A stretch of DNA of 64,000 nucleotides from Corynebacterium caspium DSM 44850 (GCF_030440555.1 NZ_CP047118.1:1240001-1304000); one strand, 5' to 3'. Positions 1-8,996 are shown, counted from the first letter of the stretch. Numbers and translations are program-made. The notes: generated by a model from the sequence alone, not told the origin.

Positions 1-649
1 CCCCTAGGGCCCGAGCTGCGGTCACATATTCTTCGTTTTTCAAGCTCAGTACGGTTCCGCGGGCGATACGCGCTATATTTGTCCAGCCAAATAGGCCTAG
101 TACCAAGACTACGGTTACTAGGTTGCGTCCTTCTTTGAACATTTGCATTACGACGATAGCTGCCAGTACTAGCGGTATGGCGAAGAATATATCGGTAAGG
201 CGAGAGAGCAGCGCATCTAGGATGCCGCCGAAGAATCCGGCGAGAGCTCCCAGGGTGGTTCCGATGATAACTACCAAAATTGTGGTGAGCAGGCCTACGG
301 TTACAGAGGCTCGCGCGCCGTGAATGGTACGGGTGTAAATATCGCAGCCTTGGCGGTCAAAACCAAATGGGTGGCCGGCACTTGGGGAGCCCAGGGAATT
401 GCCTAGGTCGCAGGTTCGGGGATCTCCTGGAGCTAGGAGTTGTGGGAATACTGCCATGACTACTGCCATCAGGATTAGCAGGGCGGAGACCCAAAATAGT
501 GGGCGGCGCTTCAGGTTATGCCAAGCGATTTTCCATTGGGAAGAAGGCGCGGAATCGTCGGCTACGGCGTCGACTGCGCCCAGGCCTTGTTCGTCTATTT
601 CGGAGACATAACGCTCTTGACCCGCAAGGGGCAGTTTTTTATCAGACAT
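1..649 (-). CDS. oppC: Oligopeptide ABC transporter permease OppC (3' end outside window)
   Basis: This is the second inner-membrane permease of a peptide importer; it pairs with OppB to form the channel that receives peptides from the OppA lipoproteins. The reading frame is open from the ATG at 649 to the window edge, about 216 residues, so the C-terminus is missing. The N-terminus (MSDKKLPLAGQ) is a cytoplasmic tail of about 50 residues followed by a hydrophobic helix, as in the OppC/DppC N-terminal domain. Further on comes the binding-protein-dependent permease domain, ending near TAARALG, the start of the EAA loop that contacts the ATPase. Its ATG overlaps the oppB stop by 8 bases, so the two are translationally coupled. 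OppD and OppF ATPases probably follow outside the window. Confidence 0.93.
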   Translation of the reverse strand, partial: MSDKKLPLAGQERYVSEIDEQGLGAVDAVADDSAPSSQWKIAWHNLKRRPLFWVSALLILMAVVMAVFPQLLAPGDPRTCDLGNSLGSPSAGHPFGFDRQGCDIYTRTIHGARASVTVGLLTTILVVIIGTTLGALAGFFGGILDALLSRLTDIFFAIPLVLAAIVVMQMFKEGRNLVTVVLVLGLFGWTNIARIARGTVLSLKNEEYVTAARALG

Positions 650-1568
650 AGCGAATCCTCGGATCCAGGACAGCGTAGATTAGGTCAACGATTAAGTTGG
701 CGACGATATATACCACTACCAGCACGGTTGTGAAGGAAACAATGGTTGTAGGTTCGCCTTTTAGAATGGCTTGGTACATAGCTCCACCAACCCCATTAAT
801 CCCAAATATTCCTTCGGTAACAATGGCGCCTCCCATGAGGCCGCCCAGGTCAGCACCAATAAAGGTAGCCACTGGGATTAAGGAATTGCGTAAAACGTGA
901 CGCACCATCACGGTGGTACCGCTTAGTCCTTTGGCACGCGCGGTGCGCACATAGTCAGCTTGTAGATTTTCGCTAACAGATTGCCTGGTGAGGCGCAGTA
1001 CGTAGGCAAAAGATAAGGCACCTAGCACGATGGCTGGCATCAAAAGGGCTTTAACTGAGGTATTTGGTCCCACAGTTGGCGGCAGGATTGCCCATTTCAC
1101 TCCCATTAAGTATTGGAATACGAAACCAATTACGAAGGATGGAACGGCGATCACGAAAAGTGAAATGACCAGCACGGTGGAATCAAAGATGCCGCCGCGA
1201 CGCACTCCGGCTATAAAGCCAAAGATAACTCCGAAGACTGTTTCGAAAATTAGGGCCATCGCCGCCAATTTTATGGTTACTGGAAAGGCATTAGCCATGA
1301 CTTCTGCGACCGGACGGCCAGAGAAAGTAGTTCCAAAATCGAGGGTGACGATGCCTTTGAGGTAGAGCAAATATTGAATTATGAATGGCTTATCTAGATT
1401 GTGTTCAGCGGCGATGCGGGCGCGGGCAGCCTCGCTGAGGCCGCGGTCACCACCCAGCGCGGCAACAGGATCACCGGGCATCAAGAACACGAGTGCATAA
1501 AGCAAAAGCGTGGCGCCGATGAAGACGGGGATTGCCTGTAGCAATCGGTGTCCTACGTAGCGAAGCAT
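642..1568 (-). CDS. oppB: Oligopeptide ABC transporter permease OppB
   Basis: Inner-membrane permease of the peptide importer, 308 residues from the chosen ATG at 1568, the usual OppB length. The chosen start (MLRYVGHRLLQAIP) is preceded by AAGGA five bases upstream; the frame stays open 16 codons further, but that extension has no family-like sequence. It shows about six hydrophobic helices and the conserved loop VRTARAKGL followed by a glycine-rich GADLGGLMGGA stretch typical of BPD_transp_1 permeases. It lies 104 bases downstream of the first oppA and overlaps oppC, so oppA-oppB-oppC is one operon. Confidence 0.95.
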   Translation of the reverse strand: MLRYVGHRLLQAIPVFIGATLLLYALVFLMPGDPVAALGGDRGLSEAARARIAAEHNLDKPFIIQYLLYLKGIVTLDFGTTFSGRPVAEVMANAFPVTIKLAAMALIFETVFGVIFGFIAGVRRGGIFDSTVLVISLFVIAVPSFVIGFVFQYLMGVKWAILPPTVGPNTSVKALLMPAIVLGALSFAYVLRLTRQSVSENLQADYVRTARAKGLSGTTVMVRHVLRNSLIPVATFIGADLGGLMGGAIVTEGIFGINGVGGAMYQAILKGEPTTIVSFTTVLVVVYIVANLIVDLIYAVLDPRIRYV

Positions 1569-1672
1569 GGCTGTCCTTGCTAGTGATTGGGGATTAAAGG
1601 GTAAAGGCGGGGCCACCAGGGACCCCGCCGTCTTGAGGTATAGCTAGATACTAGATACTAGCTTTGCCTACA

Positions 1673-3259
1673 TTACTTTTTAGTAATTTGCGTGTACTCA
1701 GGTACGGAGCGCCAGTTGAAGACCACATCGGAAACATTTTTGCTGTATCCGCCGGAAACTGAGCCGTACCACATGGGGATTGCGGGGAGATCCTGGAGCA
1801 AGATTTCCTGGGCTTCGTTATAAATCTTCGCCGATTCTTGCGGGGAGGCAGCGCCAGCGGCCTTAACTAGCAAAGCATCGAAGGCGGGATTGTTGTAGAG
1901 ACCATCGTTTGAGCCACCGTTTACCGAGTACAGCGGGCTAAGGAAGTTACCCAAAGATGGGTAGTCTGCCTGCCAGCCAGTGCGGAAACCGGACTTCATA
2001 CGATGATTGGAAACGTCATCGCGCAAGCTCTTGAAGTCTGGATATGGCTCCCCGATGGCTTCAATACCCAGGGTGTTGCGGATCTGGTTCGTTACCGCAT
2101 CAACCCAAGCTTGGTGTCCACCATCAGAGTTATAGGCAATGGTGAAGCTGCCAGTGAAGGGCGAAATGGCATCGGCTTTGGCCCATAATTCCTTAGCCTT
2201 GGCCGGATTGTATTCCAGAACTTCGCTTCCCTTAAGGTTGCCGTCGAAACCAGGAAGTACGGGAGCGGTGAAATCGCGGGCTGGCTTACGTGAACCATTG
2301 AAAATGGTGTCGATGATTTGCTGCCGATCAAAGGCCATGGAGATAGCCTGCCGACGCAGGTAGCCTTCTTCGCCTGAGAAGTGGTCTGCATATGAACCCA
2401 CGGTGAAGGACTGGAAGACAGCTACCGGCTGCTGTACGGCGCGCTCGCCTAGTTCGTCTTTGAATGTTGCAAAGGCGGAATCAGGAATGGCGTCCAAAAC
2501 ATCTAAGTTGCCTGCCAGAAGATCTGAATAAGCGGACTCTTGGGTGGGATAGAAAACGAATTTGATGCCGTCATTCTTTACAGGGCGGGCACCATCATAA
2601 TCTGGGTTGGGCACTAGAGTGGCGGATTCGTTGTGGCGCCATTCAGATAGCTTATAAGGGCCATTTCCGATTGGATTCTCCCCAAAAGCCTTCATATCGG
2701 CATACGCGGCCTCAGGCAGTGGATAGAACGCGGAATAAGCCAGACGGAGCGGGAAATCAGCTTCAGGCTGTGCCAGCTCGATGGTGAAAGTATGATCATC
2801 AACGATCTTCAAACCGTCGAGGGAATCTACTCCATCTGCATATCCCTTGATGGGTTCGAAGAAATCAGTGCCTAGGAAATCATTTGCTACCGCGTAATTC
2901 CAGGCTTTAACAAAACTTTCGGCGGTTACAGGAGTACCGTCTGTGAAGGTCTTGCCTTCTTTAATCTTTACGGTATAGAGCTGGGAGTCAGTTGTTTCCA
3001 CGCTTTCGGCGACTTCATTTACGAGGTTGCCATCGGCGTCGAAAGTATAAAGACCAGCAAATAGAATATCGATTAAGCGTCCGCCCCCAACTTCGTTGGT
3101 ATTCGACGGAATTAGTGGGTTTTGCGGTTCGGAACTATTTGCTAACACATAGTTTGCGCCCTCGGCGCTTGAGGTGCTGCCGCCTTTATCGGAGCAAGCC
3201 ACCATCGTTAAAGGCAAAGCTGCTACTGCAGCAATGCTAAGGGTTTTCTTCCATCCCAT
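1673..3259 (-). CDS. oppA: Oligopeptide-binding lipoprotein OppA, copy 1
   Basis: Extracytoplasmic solute-binding protein of family 5 (SBP_bac_5), 528 residues, which captures peptides for OppBC. A lipoprotein signal is clear: positive N-terminus, hydrophobic core, and lipobox MVAC with Cys22. The typical start of the mature lobe (EPQNPLIPSNTNE) and the conserved NPIGNGPYKL segment are present. The start is fixed by AAGGAGAAGG just upstream of the ATG. It is the promoter-proximal binding protein of oppBC. A second, equally long homologue lies immediately upstream on the same strand. The two match closely around residues 370-440 (both have VTNQIRNTLG and PDFKSLRDDV), so they are recent tandem duplicates. 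Substrate is not readable from sequence; peptides are inferred from the linked permeases. Confidence 0.94.
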   Translation of the reverse strand: MGWKKTLSIAAVAALPLTMVACSDKGGSTSSAEGANYVLANSSEPQNPLIPSNTNEVGGGRLIDILFAGLYTFDADGNLVNEVAESVETTDSQLYTVKIKEGKTFTDGTPVTAESFVKAWNYAVANDFLGTDFFEPIKGYADGVDSLDGLKIVDDHTFTIELAQPEADFPLRLAYSAFYPLPEAAYADMKAFGENPIGNGPYKLSEWRHNESATLVPNPDYDGARPVKNDGIKFVFYPTQESAYSDLLAGNLDVLDAIPDSAFATFKDELGERAVQQPVAVFQSFTVGSYADHFSGEEGYLRRQAISMAFDRQQIIDTIFNGSRKPARDFTAPVLPGFDGNLKGSEVLEYNPAKAKELWAKADAISPFTGSFTIAYNSDGGHQAWVDAVTNQIRNTLGIEAIGEPYPDFKSLRDDVSNHRMKSGFRTGWQADYPSLGNFLSPLYSVNGGSNDGLYNNPAFDALLVKAAGAASPQESAKIYNEAQEILLQDLPAIPMWYGSVSGGYSKNVSDVVFNWRSVPEYTQITKK

Positions 3260-3309
3260 AACCTTCTCCTTATAACTAGCTGCTGAATACCCGCATGGTA
3301 GCCAACTGG

Positions 3310-3338
3310 TCTATATAAAGCACACACTTTAAATGCAA
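3310..3338 (-). promoter_or_regulatory. Candidate promoter of oppA copy 1
   Basis: Read on the minus strand, TTGCAT and TATAGA are separated by 17 bases, about 50 bases upstream of the oppA start. The spacer holds GTGCTTTAT, a 9-mer that also occurs, in opposite orientation, upstream of the second oppA (5184-5192). It may be a site for a shared regulator. Confidence 0.45.
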
Positions 3339-3369
3339 AAAACCAATCTTGTAGTTTTCAGCTGCAGTG

Positions 3370-3393
3370 GAATAGCCCCTTTTCAGGCTATTC
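3370..3393. terminator. Hairpin between the two oppA genes
   Basis: GAATAGCC and GGCTATTC form a perfect 8-bp stem around an 8-base loop. It lies downstream of oppA copy 2 and upstream of copy 1. No uridine run follows on the minus strand, so it may be a weak terminator or an mRNA-stabilising hairpin rather than a strong stop. A second short G/C hairpin (CCCCC-TCAT-GGGGG) lies at about 3432-3446. The rest of this 273-bp gap shows no gene. Confidence 0.35.
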
Positions 3394-3532
3394 AAGATTC
3401 TGTTTAACAGTTAACCGGTTTTCCAATCAGCCCCCCTCATGGGGGTAGTGAACTATCTCACTATCTGGGATAATGGTGTTCGTAGCGCCATAAATATGGT
3501 TAATCTTGGTTCGCCACATTTGAACAGATGAA

Positions 3533-5119
3533 CTACTTCAGTTTTATCGAGCGGTATTCTGGATAAGAATTCCACTTGAAAATCACGTTTTCTACCTTTT
3601 CGCTATACCCACCTGCGGCAACGTCATACCAAGTAGGAATAGCTGGCAGATCAGACATCAAATAAGCCTGGGCGGCATTATATTTTTGATAGGCTTCCTC
3701 CCTGGTTGCCGAGGCACCTGCATCGATAAGCGCCTGGTCAAAGGCCGGATTACGATATTTGGCATCGTTATTGCGGCTTTCTGAGGTATAGAGCGGTTCG
3801 AGGAAGATCTCGAGTGAAGGATACGCAGCTGTCCATCCACTGCGGAAACCACTTTTCATCCGCGAATTAGTCACATCATCGCGCAAACTCTTAAAGTCTG
3901 GATATGCCTCGCCAGCAGCATCGACGCCCAAAGTATTGCGAATTTGGTTAGTAACCGCATCTACCCACCCCTGGTGCGCGCCATCAGAGTTATAGGCAAT
4001 AGTCACTTTGCCGGCGAAGGGGGAAATGGCATCTGCTTGGGCCCATAATTCACGGGCCTTTTCTGGGTTATATTCCAAAACTTCATTACCAGCGATTTCT
4101 CCAGTAAAGCCAGGCACTACCGGAGCTGAGAAATCGCGGGCAACCTTTTTGGTTCCGCCAAAAATATTGTCGATGATCTGTTGCCTATCAATAGCCATGG
4201 AAAGCGCGCGACGTCGTAACCGCCCTTCTTCCCCACCAAAGTGATCGACATATTCGCTAACAGTAAAAGATCTAAATACCGCAGTGGGCTGCAATATGGC
4301 CCGCTCCTCTAGCTCGGCTTGGAAACTTGTCACCGCAGAATCTGGCAAAGCATCAAGGACATCCAGATTGCCAGCTAATAAATCGGTATAAGCGGCGTCC
4401 AAAGAAGGGTAGAAAACAAAACGCAGGCCATCATTTTCTACCTTTTGCGGACCCTTATAGTCTGGATTTGGCACCACTACCGCATCTTCATTGTGGTTCC
4501 AGCTGGCCAATTTATAGGGCCCATTTCCCACGGGATTATTGCCGAAAGCAGCTAGGTCTTTATAGGCAACTTCAGGAAGTGGCGCAAATGATGGCATCGC
4601 CAAACGCTGCGGAAACTCAATAGAAGGGTAATTTAGCTCGATAGTGAACTCGAGGTCATCTACTATTTTCAGGCCTTCCATAGCAGGCGCTCCTGGGGCA
4701 TATCCCTTAATGGGAGAGTAGAAATCCATTTCCAGCATTTCTTTTTCCACCACGTAATTCCAAGCCTTTACAAAGCTCTCGGAAGTCACTGGGGAGCCAT
4801 CGGTAAAAACCTGATCGGGTTTTAGCTTGACTCTATAAAATTGTTGATCACTAGTTTCTAGGCTTTCTGCCATTTCATTTACTAGATTTCCCTGAGCATC
4901 GAAACTAAAAAGCCCGGTGAAAAGGAGATCAATAAAACGAACTCCGGCTGTTTCATTGGTATTGCCTGGCACCAAAGGGTTTTGGGGCTCTGTACCGTTG
5001 GCTGTGATGAGTTGGTTTCCAGCCGCGTCGGTATTTTGATCATTTGATCCGGCACAGGCAGCTAAACCGAGAGGCATTGCTAGCAAAGTTGCGGCGGCGA
5101 TTGTCTTTTTCCAAACCAT
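3533..5119 (-). CDS. oppA: Oligopeptide-binding lipoprotein OppA, copy 2
   Basis: Second family-5 peptide-binding lipoprotein, also 528 residues, with lipobox LAAC (Cys22) after a hydrophobic signal. It has the same architecture as copy 1 and shares long blocks with it, but many surface positions differ (for example PSIEFPQRL against PEADFPLRL), so ligand preference may have diverged. The ATG is preceded by AAGGAAT. It is separated from copy 1 by 273 bp containing its own promoter signals and a hairpin, so the two can be expressed independently while sharing the OppBC channel. Its own upstream region is shared divergently with kup. Confidence 0.93.
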   Translation of the reverse strand: MVWKKTIAAATLLAMPLGLAACAGSNDQNTDAAGNQLITANGTEPQNPLVPGNTNETAGVRFIDLLFTGLFSFDAQGNLVNEMAESLETSDQQFYRVKLKPDQVFTDGSPVTSESFVKAWNYVVEKEMLEMDFYSPIKGYAPGAPAMEGLKIVDDLEFTIELNYPSIEFPQRLAMPSFAPLPEVAYKDLAAFGNNPVGNGPYKLASWNHNEDAVVVPNPDYKGPQKVENDGLRFVFYPSLDAAYTDLLAGNLDVLDALPDSAVTSFQAELEERAILQPTAVFRSFTVSEYVDHFGGEEGRLRRRALSMAIDRQQIIDNIFGGTKKVARDFSAPVVPGFTGEIAGNEVLEYNPEKARELWAQADAISPFAGKVTIAYNSDGAHQGWVDAVTNQIRNTLGVDAAGEAYPDFKSLRDDVTNSRMKSGFRSGWTAAYPSLEIFLEPLYTSESRNNDAKYRNPAFDQALIDAGASATREEAYQKYNAAQAYLMSDLPAIPTWYDVAAGGYSEKVENVIFKWNSYPEYRSIKLK

Positions 5120-5183
5120 GAGAATTCCTTAATATTTAAGTGAAAACACTGAAAAGCTGAGCTGATAGGTATGCCAAAATCAT

Positions 5184-5214
5184 GTGCTTTATGACGAAAT
5201 AAAATGTCAAGCAC
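5184..5214 (-). promoter_or_regulatory. Inverted repeat overlapping the oppA copy 2 -35 region
   Basis: GTGCTT at 5184-5189 is the inverse of AAGCAC at 5209-5214, with inner arms TGAC (5192-5195) and GTCA (5206-5209). On the minus strand the right arm contains a consensus -35 hexamer TTGACA (5205-5210). No good -10 is seen at 17 bases. The geometry fits an operator for a dimeric regulator of oppA. Confidence 0.35.
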
Positions 5215-5410
5215 TTAAGCTTTTTGAATTGATTGGCGCTATTTACTGATAGCTGTACCGGTTTAGAAAACTTCCACAGGCAATTACCGCAAAGCGCAAT
5301 GATTAACAGCAAAATATAGTAATTTTGCGATTTAAGATATCGGCCTAATTTATTTCAAATTAGCTGCAGATATGAAAAAATTGCTCTGTAGTTTGAAGTC
5401 TTAAACAGAA

Positions 5411-5525
5411 GATACCGCTTAGCGGCCAACCGTTGGCTACAGGCAATGTCGATGGATGAAACCGGCCAAAGAGTCTGCGTTGCGCAGCACTGGCGTTTGG
5501 TCCTTTAGGACTCCAAGTTTCATCT
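5411..5525 (+). ncRNA. Candidate structured RNA upstream of kup (class unknown)
   Basis: Perfectly complementary segments predict a compact fold. CCGC-TTA-GCGG is at 5415-5425 and GCCAA-CCG-TTGGC at 5425-5437; these two share one base and would alternate or stack. A three-way junction follows, closed by GATGAAAC (5455-5462) with GTTTCATC (5517-5524). Inside it, GCCA (5465-5468) pairs with TGGC (5491-5494) and carries the apical stem CTGCG-TTG-CGCAG (5475-5487). The other arm is TTGG-TCC (5497-5503) with GGA-CT-CCAA (5508-5516). The outer stem extends by a G-U pair that exists only on the plus strand, a slight hint that it belongs to kup. It does not match the c-di-AMP (ydaO), M-box or cobalamin consensus that I know. 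It could be a leader, a small RNA or a DNA-level repeat. Confidence 0.4.
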
Positions 5526-5684
5526 AAATACACCTCTTATTATCAAGCCCGCTCTTTGGTGGGGGCTCTACCGCTGGTTATCTAGCAGTGCCTGCGACTA
5601 TAGCAATTTAATAAAATAACGCCACCTAATACCCCCCTTGCACTACCCCTGCAACTTGCCCAAAAGTGACCTACCTGCGCATAT

Positions 5685-7673
5685 ATGAAGATTTCTCGAG
5701 GCAGCGTAGCATTTGCGCACATGACGACTAGCAGCGCGCAGCCCACCGGCACAGCAGCTAAACCAGCTTCGGAACCTTTTTATAAACGCCATGGCTCTCG
5801 AAACTTTTGGCTCGGGATTGCTGCTCTAGGGGTAGTTTTTGGCGATATCGGAACTAGTCCGCTCTATGTATTGCGAGCCGTGTTTACGGTGCATAATGGC
5901 GCGGTGGCTCTAAATGAAGCCAATATATATGGCGTAGTTTCCTTACTCACCTGGCTTTTAGTGCTTATTGTGGCTACTAAATATGTATCCCTGGTATTGC
6001 GTGCTGATAATAATGGCGAAGGTGGAATTATCGCCATGTCCACCCTTTTACGTAGCGCTGTTGTCCACCGCCCCAAGCCGGCAATATTATTAACTTATGT
6101 AGGAATGTTGGGGGCCGCACTGTTTTTTGGGGACTGTGTTATTACTCCGGCAATTTCGGTACTTTCTGCAATTGAAGGATCTTTTGTGGCCTTCCCAGAT
6201 TTGCCGCGAGGCGTATTAGTGCCGGCTGCTCTTAGCATTTTGGTGGCACTTTTTACCGCACAACGCTATGGAACCTCCAAAGTAGGACGAGTATTTGGTC
6301 CGCTAATGGCGCTGTGGTTTGCGCTACTAGCAGCAATAGGTATTCCCCATATTTTGACTACTCCAGCCATTTTAGCCGCCCTATCTCCGCACTACGCAGC
6401 ACTTTTCCTAATACATAATCCAGTAGTTGGGGTTATTGCTTTAGGAGCGGTAATCCTGGCAGTTACTGGTGCCGAAGCACTTTATGCAGATATTGCCCAT
6501 TTTGGCCGAAAACCAATTAGCGCAGTGTGGTTTATGGCCGTTATGCCAGCACTAATAACTAATTATTTAGGCCAAGGCGCTTCGCTGCTAAATAATCCAG
6601 CGAACCTAAAAGACCCTTTCTTTACATTAGTACCTGCTAATTTCACCCTAGTGCTTACAATAATTGCCACAATTGCTACCGTTATTGCTTCTCAAGCGGT
6701 AATTGCTGGCGCATATTCTGTGGCCCGCCAAGCCTCACGCCTGGGATTTTTGCCACACCTAACAGTGCGACACACCTCGGCCCAGGAATCAGGGCAGATT
6801 TATTTACCTGCCATTAATACTTTACTTCTATTAGCGGTATCGGTAGTCGTTATTATTTTCCAAGATTCTGAAAAACTATCCTCAGCTTATGGCCTGGCAG
6901 TATCCATGGATTTCTTGCTGACTACCTGTATGTTAATTGCAGTAACCGCAATAGTCTGGCGCTGGAAACCCATTTTTACTGCCATTATGGCGCTAGCTTT
7001 TTTAGTTATTGAAATACCGCTATTTCTTGCTAACTGCACCAAAATTTTAACCGGCGGTTGGCTACCGTTACTCATTGCAGCCGTCTTAATGGTCATCATG
7101 AGCACCTGGTATCGCGGCGAAGAACTTGTCACCGCAAAACGGTTGAAAAATGAAGGCCAGCTTTCTGATTTTATTAGCAGCCTAGAAAAGCGCCCACCAC
7201 GACGCATTCCTGGCACCCTAATATATCCACACTCTATGGTTTCCACTCCACCTTTTGCCCTAAAAGCAAATGTGGCTATTAATCGCTGCCTTCATGATCA
7301 CGTGGTGGTTTTATCTATTAAAACCGCCGCGGCAGCTCACGTAGCGCCAGCACAACGCTTTAAAATGCAGCGGCTATCTAATACTATTTCCGGAATCGTG
7401 CATTTAACCATCACTTATGGATTCATGGATGACCGGCATATAAATGAAGATATTAAATATGCCCAAAAGCAATTTGGATTGGAATCCTGGAAGCTAAGTG
7501 AAGCACTGTGGATCCTAAGCCATGTCGATGTACGCAGCTCCGAAAAGCCGACGATGTCGCGGATTCGTACCAAATTATTTGTAGGCATCGCCTTAGTTTC
7601 AGTATCTCCGGCCTGGCAAAGATTTATTCCGCGGTCTCGAAAATTGGAAATGTCTAGAACTATAGCGATTTAA
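5685..7673 (+). CDS. kup: KUP/HAK/KT family potassium uptake protein
   Basis: Low-affinity K+ importer of the KUP family, an integral membrane protein that probably works as a K+/H+ symporter. The hallmark N-terminal helix is present (GVVFGDIGTSPLYVLRAVF, about residues 49-67), followed by DNNGEGGI and about twelve hydrophobic segments up to residue 475. A C-terminal cytoplasmic domain ends near residue 650. Length (662) is a little more than the E. coli protein (about 620). The start is uncertain: neither the ATG at 5685 nor the one at 5721 (MTTSSAQPTG) has a good ribosome binding site, and the homologous region begins around residue 32. Upstream are a TAAAAT -10-like hexamer (5612) and the folded segment at 5411-5525. 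Confidence 0.93.
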   Translation: MKISRGSVAFAHMTTSSAQPTGTAAKPASEPFYKRHGSRNFWLGIAALGVVFGDIGTSPLYVLRAVFTVHNGAVALNEANIYGVVSLLTWLLVLIVATKYVSLVLRADNNGEGGIIAMSTLLRSAVVHRPKPAILLTYVGMLGAALFFGDCVITPAISVLSAIEGSFVAFPDLPRGVLVPAALSILVALFTAQRYGTSKVGRVFGPLMALWFALLAAIGIPHILTTPAILAALSPHYAALFLIHNPVVGVIALGAVILAVTGAEALYADIAHFGRKPISAVWFMAVMPALITNYLGQGASLLNNPANLKDPFFTLVPANFTLVLTIIATIATVIASQAVIAGAYSVARQASRLGFLPHLTVRHTSAQESGQIYLPAINTLLLLAVSVVVIIFQDSEKLSSAYGLAVSMDFLLTTCMLIAVTAIVWRWKPIFTAIMALAFLVIEIPLFLANCTKILTGGWLPLLIAAVLMVIMSTWYRGEELVTAKRLKNEGQLSDFISSLEKRPPRRIPGTLIYPHSMVSTPPFALKANVAINRCLHDHVVVLSIKTAAAAHVAPAQRFKMQRLSNTISGIVHLTITYGFMDDRHINEDIKYAQKQFGLESWKLSEALWILSHVDVRSSEKPTMSRIRTKLFVGIALVSVSPAWQRFIPRSRKLEMSRTIAI

Positions 7674-7727
7674 AAATAGCCACCGGGTCGCATCCTAACT
7701 ATGCCCAGCCATGGTTAATATATAGGA

Positions 7728-8975
7728 ATGGAAACTCGCTATTTCGCTGATCTTCGTTTTGATGAGATCACTCTTGAAGTCCCGCTAACTCCCAATTCGA
7801 CAGATCCTCGCAAAATAGACATTTTTGCGCGCATAATCAGCCGACGAGAGGGCGAACACCTACCCTTCCTATTTTTCCTTCAAGGCGGCCCCGGTTCAGA
7901 GGCCCCTCGTCCCCGCTTCGATGGCCATGATCCCAGCTGGTTGCGCCCAGCTTTGGAACGTTACCGCGTAGTAATGGTGGATCAACGAGGAACTGGTCGT
8001 TCCACCCCCGTTGGCGATAAGCTTCTGGAAACCGGCAGCGCAGCAGAGGTAGCCGAATATTTAAGCTACCTGCGCGCTGATGGAATAGTTCGAGACTGCG
8101 AAGCCCTTCGAGAAGAATTAGGCGCCGCTAAAATCAACCTTTTAGGCCAGTCTTTTGGCGGATTTACCACCTTGCACTATCTCTCAGTGCACCCAGATTC
8201 ACTAGATAATGTGTACATAACTGGCGGACTTCCGGCCATAGGTAGACCCACCGAAGATATCTACGCACTCACTTTTGAAAAGATGCGTTATCTTTCCGAA
8301 AACTACTATCGGCGTTTCCCGGCGCATCGGGAAAAAGTAAAAGACCTAGTAGCGCGGGCAGCGCGCGGTGAAATCATTTTGCCTAGTGGTGAAGTAGTGA
8401 GCCCAAGCCGGATGCGCGGCATCGGGTTTAACCTCGGTGGCGATGTCGGCTGGGAGAACCTCTATTGGTTATTGGAATTAGATCCCGATTCCAACGCTTT
8501 TCGCCATGATCTCGCCGCAATAATGCCCTATGGAACCCGCAATCCTATCTACTATGTGCTGCATGAATCCTCTTATGCCGATGGAGTGGTAACTAACTGG
8601 AGTGCGCAAAGGGTACAACCTGCCGATTTTGCCGCCGACACTAGCCTTTTTTATGGCGAACATGTTTTCCAGGAATGGACAAATACTGTTCCAGAACTGC
8701 AGCCATGGAAGGAAGTTACCGATATTTTGGCGCAGTGGGAGTGGCCGACCCTATTTGATCCAGAGGTATTGCAGTCTGTGCAGGTAAAAGGGGCTGCGGC
8801 TGTATATTTCCACGATGCGTATGTCCCGCTGGAGTATTCGCTGGAAACCGCGCAGCTGCTTCCTGATCTGCGGCTGTTTATTACCTCCGAACACGAACAC
8901 AGCGGCTTGCGTTCCTCTAAGGGAAAGATTCTAAAGCACCTCTTCGAGTTAGCCGACGGCACCCGCATCCGCTAG
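7728..8975 (+). CDS. pip: Alpha/beta-hydrolase, proline iminopeptidase type (peptidase S33)
   Basis: Cytoplasmic aminopeptidase of family S33 that removes N-terminal proline or other residues from short peptides. The oxyanion motif LQGGPGSE (about residue 51) and DQRGTGRST (about 86) are followed by the nucleophile elbow GQSFGG (about 144, catalytic Ser). Near the C-terminus HEHSG provides the likely catalytic His. At 415 residues it matches the longer actinobacterial prolyl aminopeptidases. No signal peptide is seen. A TAATAT -10-like element lies directly before the ATG, so the mRNA is probably leaderless or nearly so. Position near the peptide importer suggests use of imported peptides, but it is a separate unit with its own terminator. 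Confidence 0.85.
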   Translation: METRYFADLRFDEITLEVPLTPNSTDPRKIDIFARIISRREGEHLPFLFFLQGGPGSEAPRPRFDGHDPSWLRPALERYRVVMVDQRGTGRSTPVGDKLLETGSAAEVAEYLSYLRADGIVRDCEALREELGAAKINLLGQSFGGFTTLHYLSVHPDSLDNVYITGGLPAIGRPTEDIYALTFEKMRYLSENYYRRFPAHREKVKDLVARAARGEIILPSGEVVSPSRMRGIGFNLGGDVGWENLYWLLELDPDSNAFRHDLAAIMPYGTRNPIYYVLHESSYADGVVTNWSAQRVQPADFAADTSLFYGEHVFQEWTNTVPELQPWKEVTDILAQWEWPTLFDPEVLQSVQVKGAAAVYFHDAYVPLEYSLETAQLLPDLRLFITSEHEHSGLRSSKGKILKHLFELADGTRIR

Positions 8976-8996
8976 CCGCATTTTTTCTTGATGCAC

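Larger units (their letters stand above)
5120..5684. other. Divergent intergenic region between oppA copy 2 and kup
   Basis: This 565-bp stretch contains no gene that I can support. On the oppA side there is an inverted repeat with an embedded TTGACA (5184-5214). In the middle lie a good -10-like TATAGT (5315-5320), a run of hairpins and a three-way-junction fold (5411-5525), and an AGCCC/GGGCT pairing near 5546-5568. On the kup side there is a TAAAAT -10-like hexamer at 5612-5617. Very short open frames occur (10 codons from 5372, 20 codons from 5447) but lack ribosome binding sites. Confidence 0.6.

Noticed and set aside
5411..5575. c-di-AMP (ydaO), M-box or cobalamin riboswitch upstream of kup
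   Set aside because: The conserved blocks I know for these (for ydaO, GGGGAACCCA, GGGGTGAATC and CCCGTCAGCTAACC) are absent, so only an unnamed structure is claimed.
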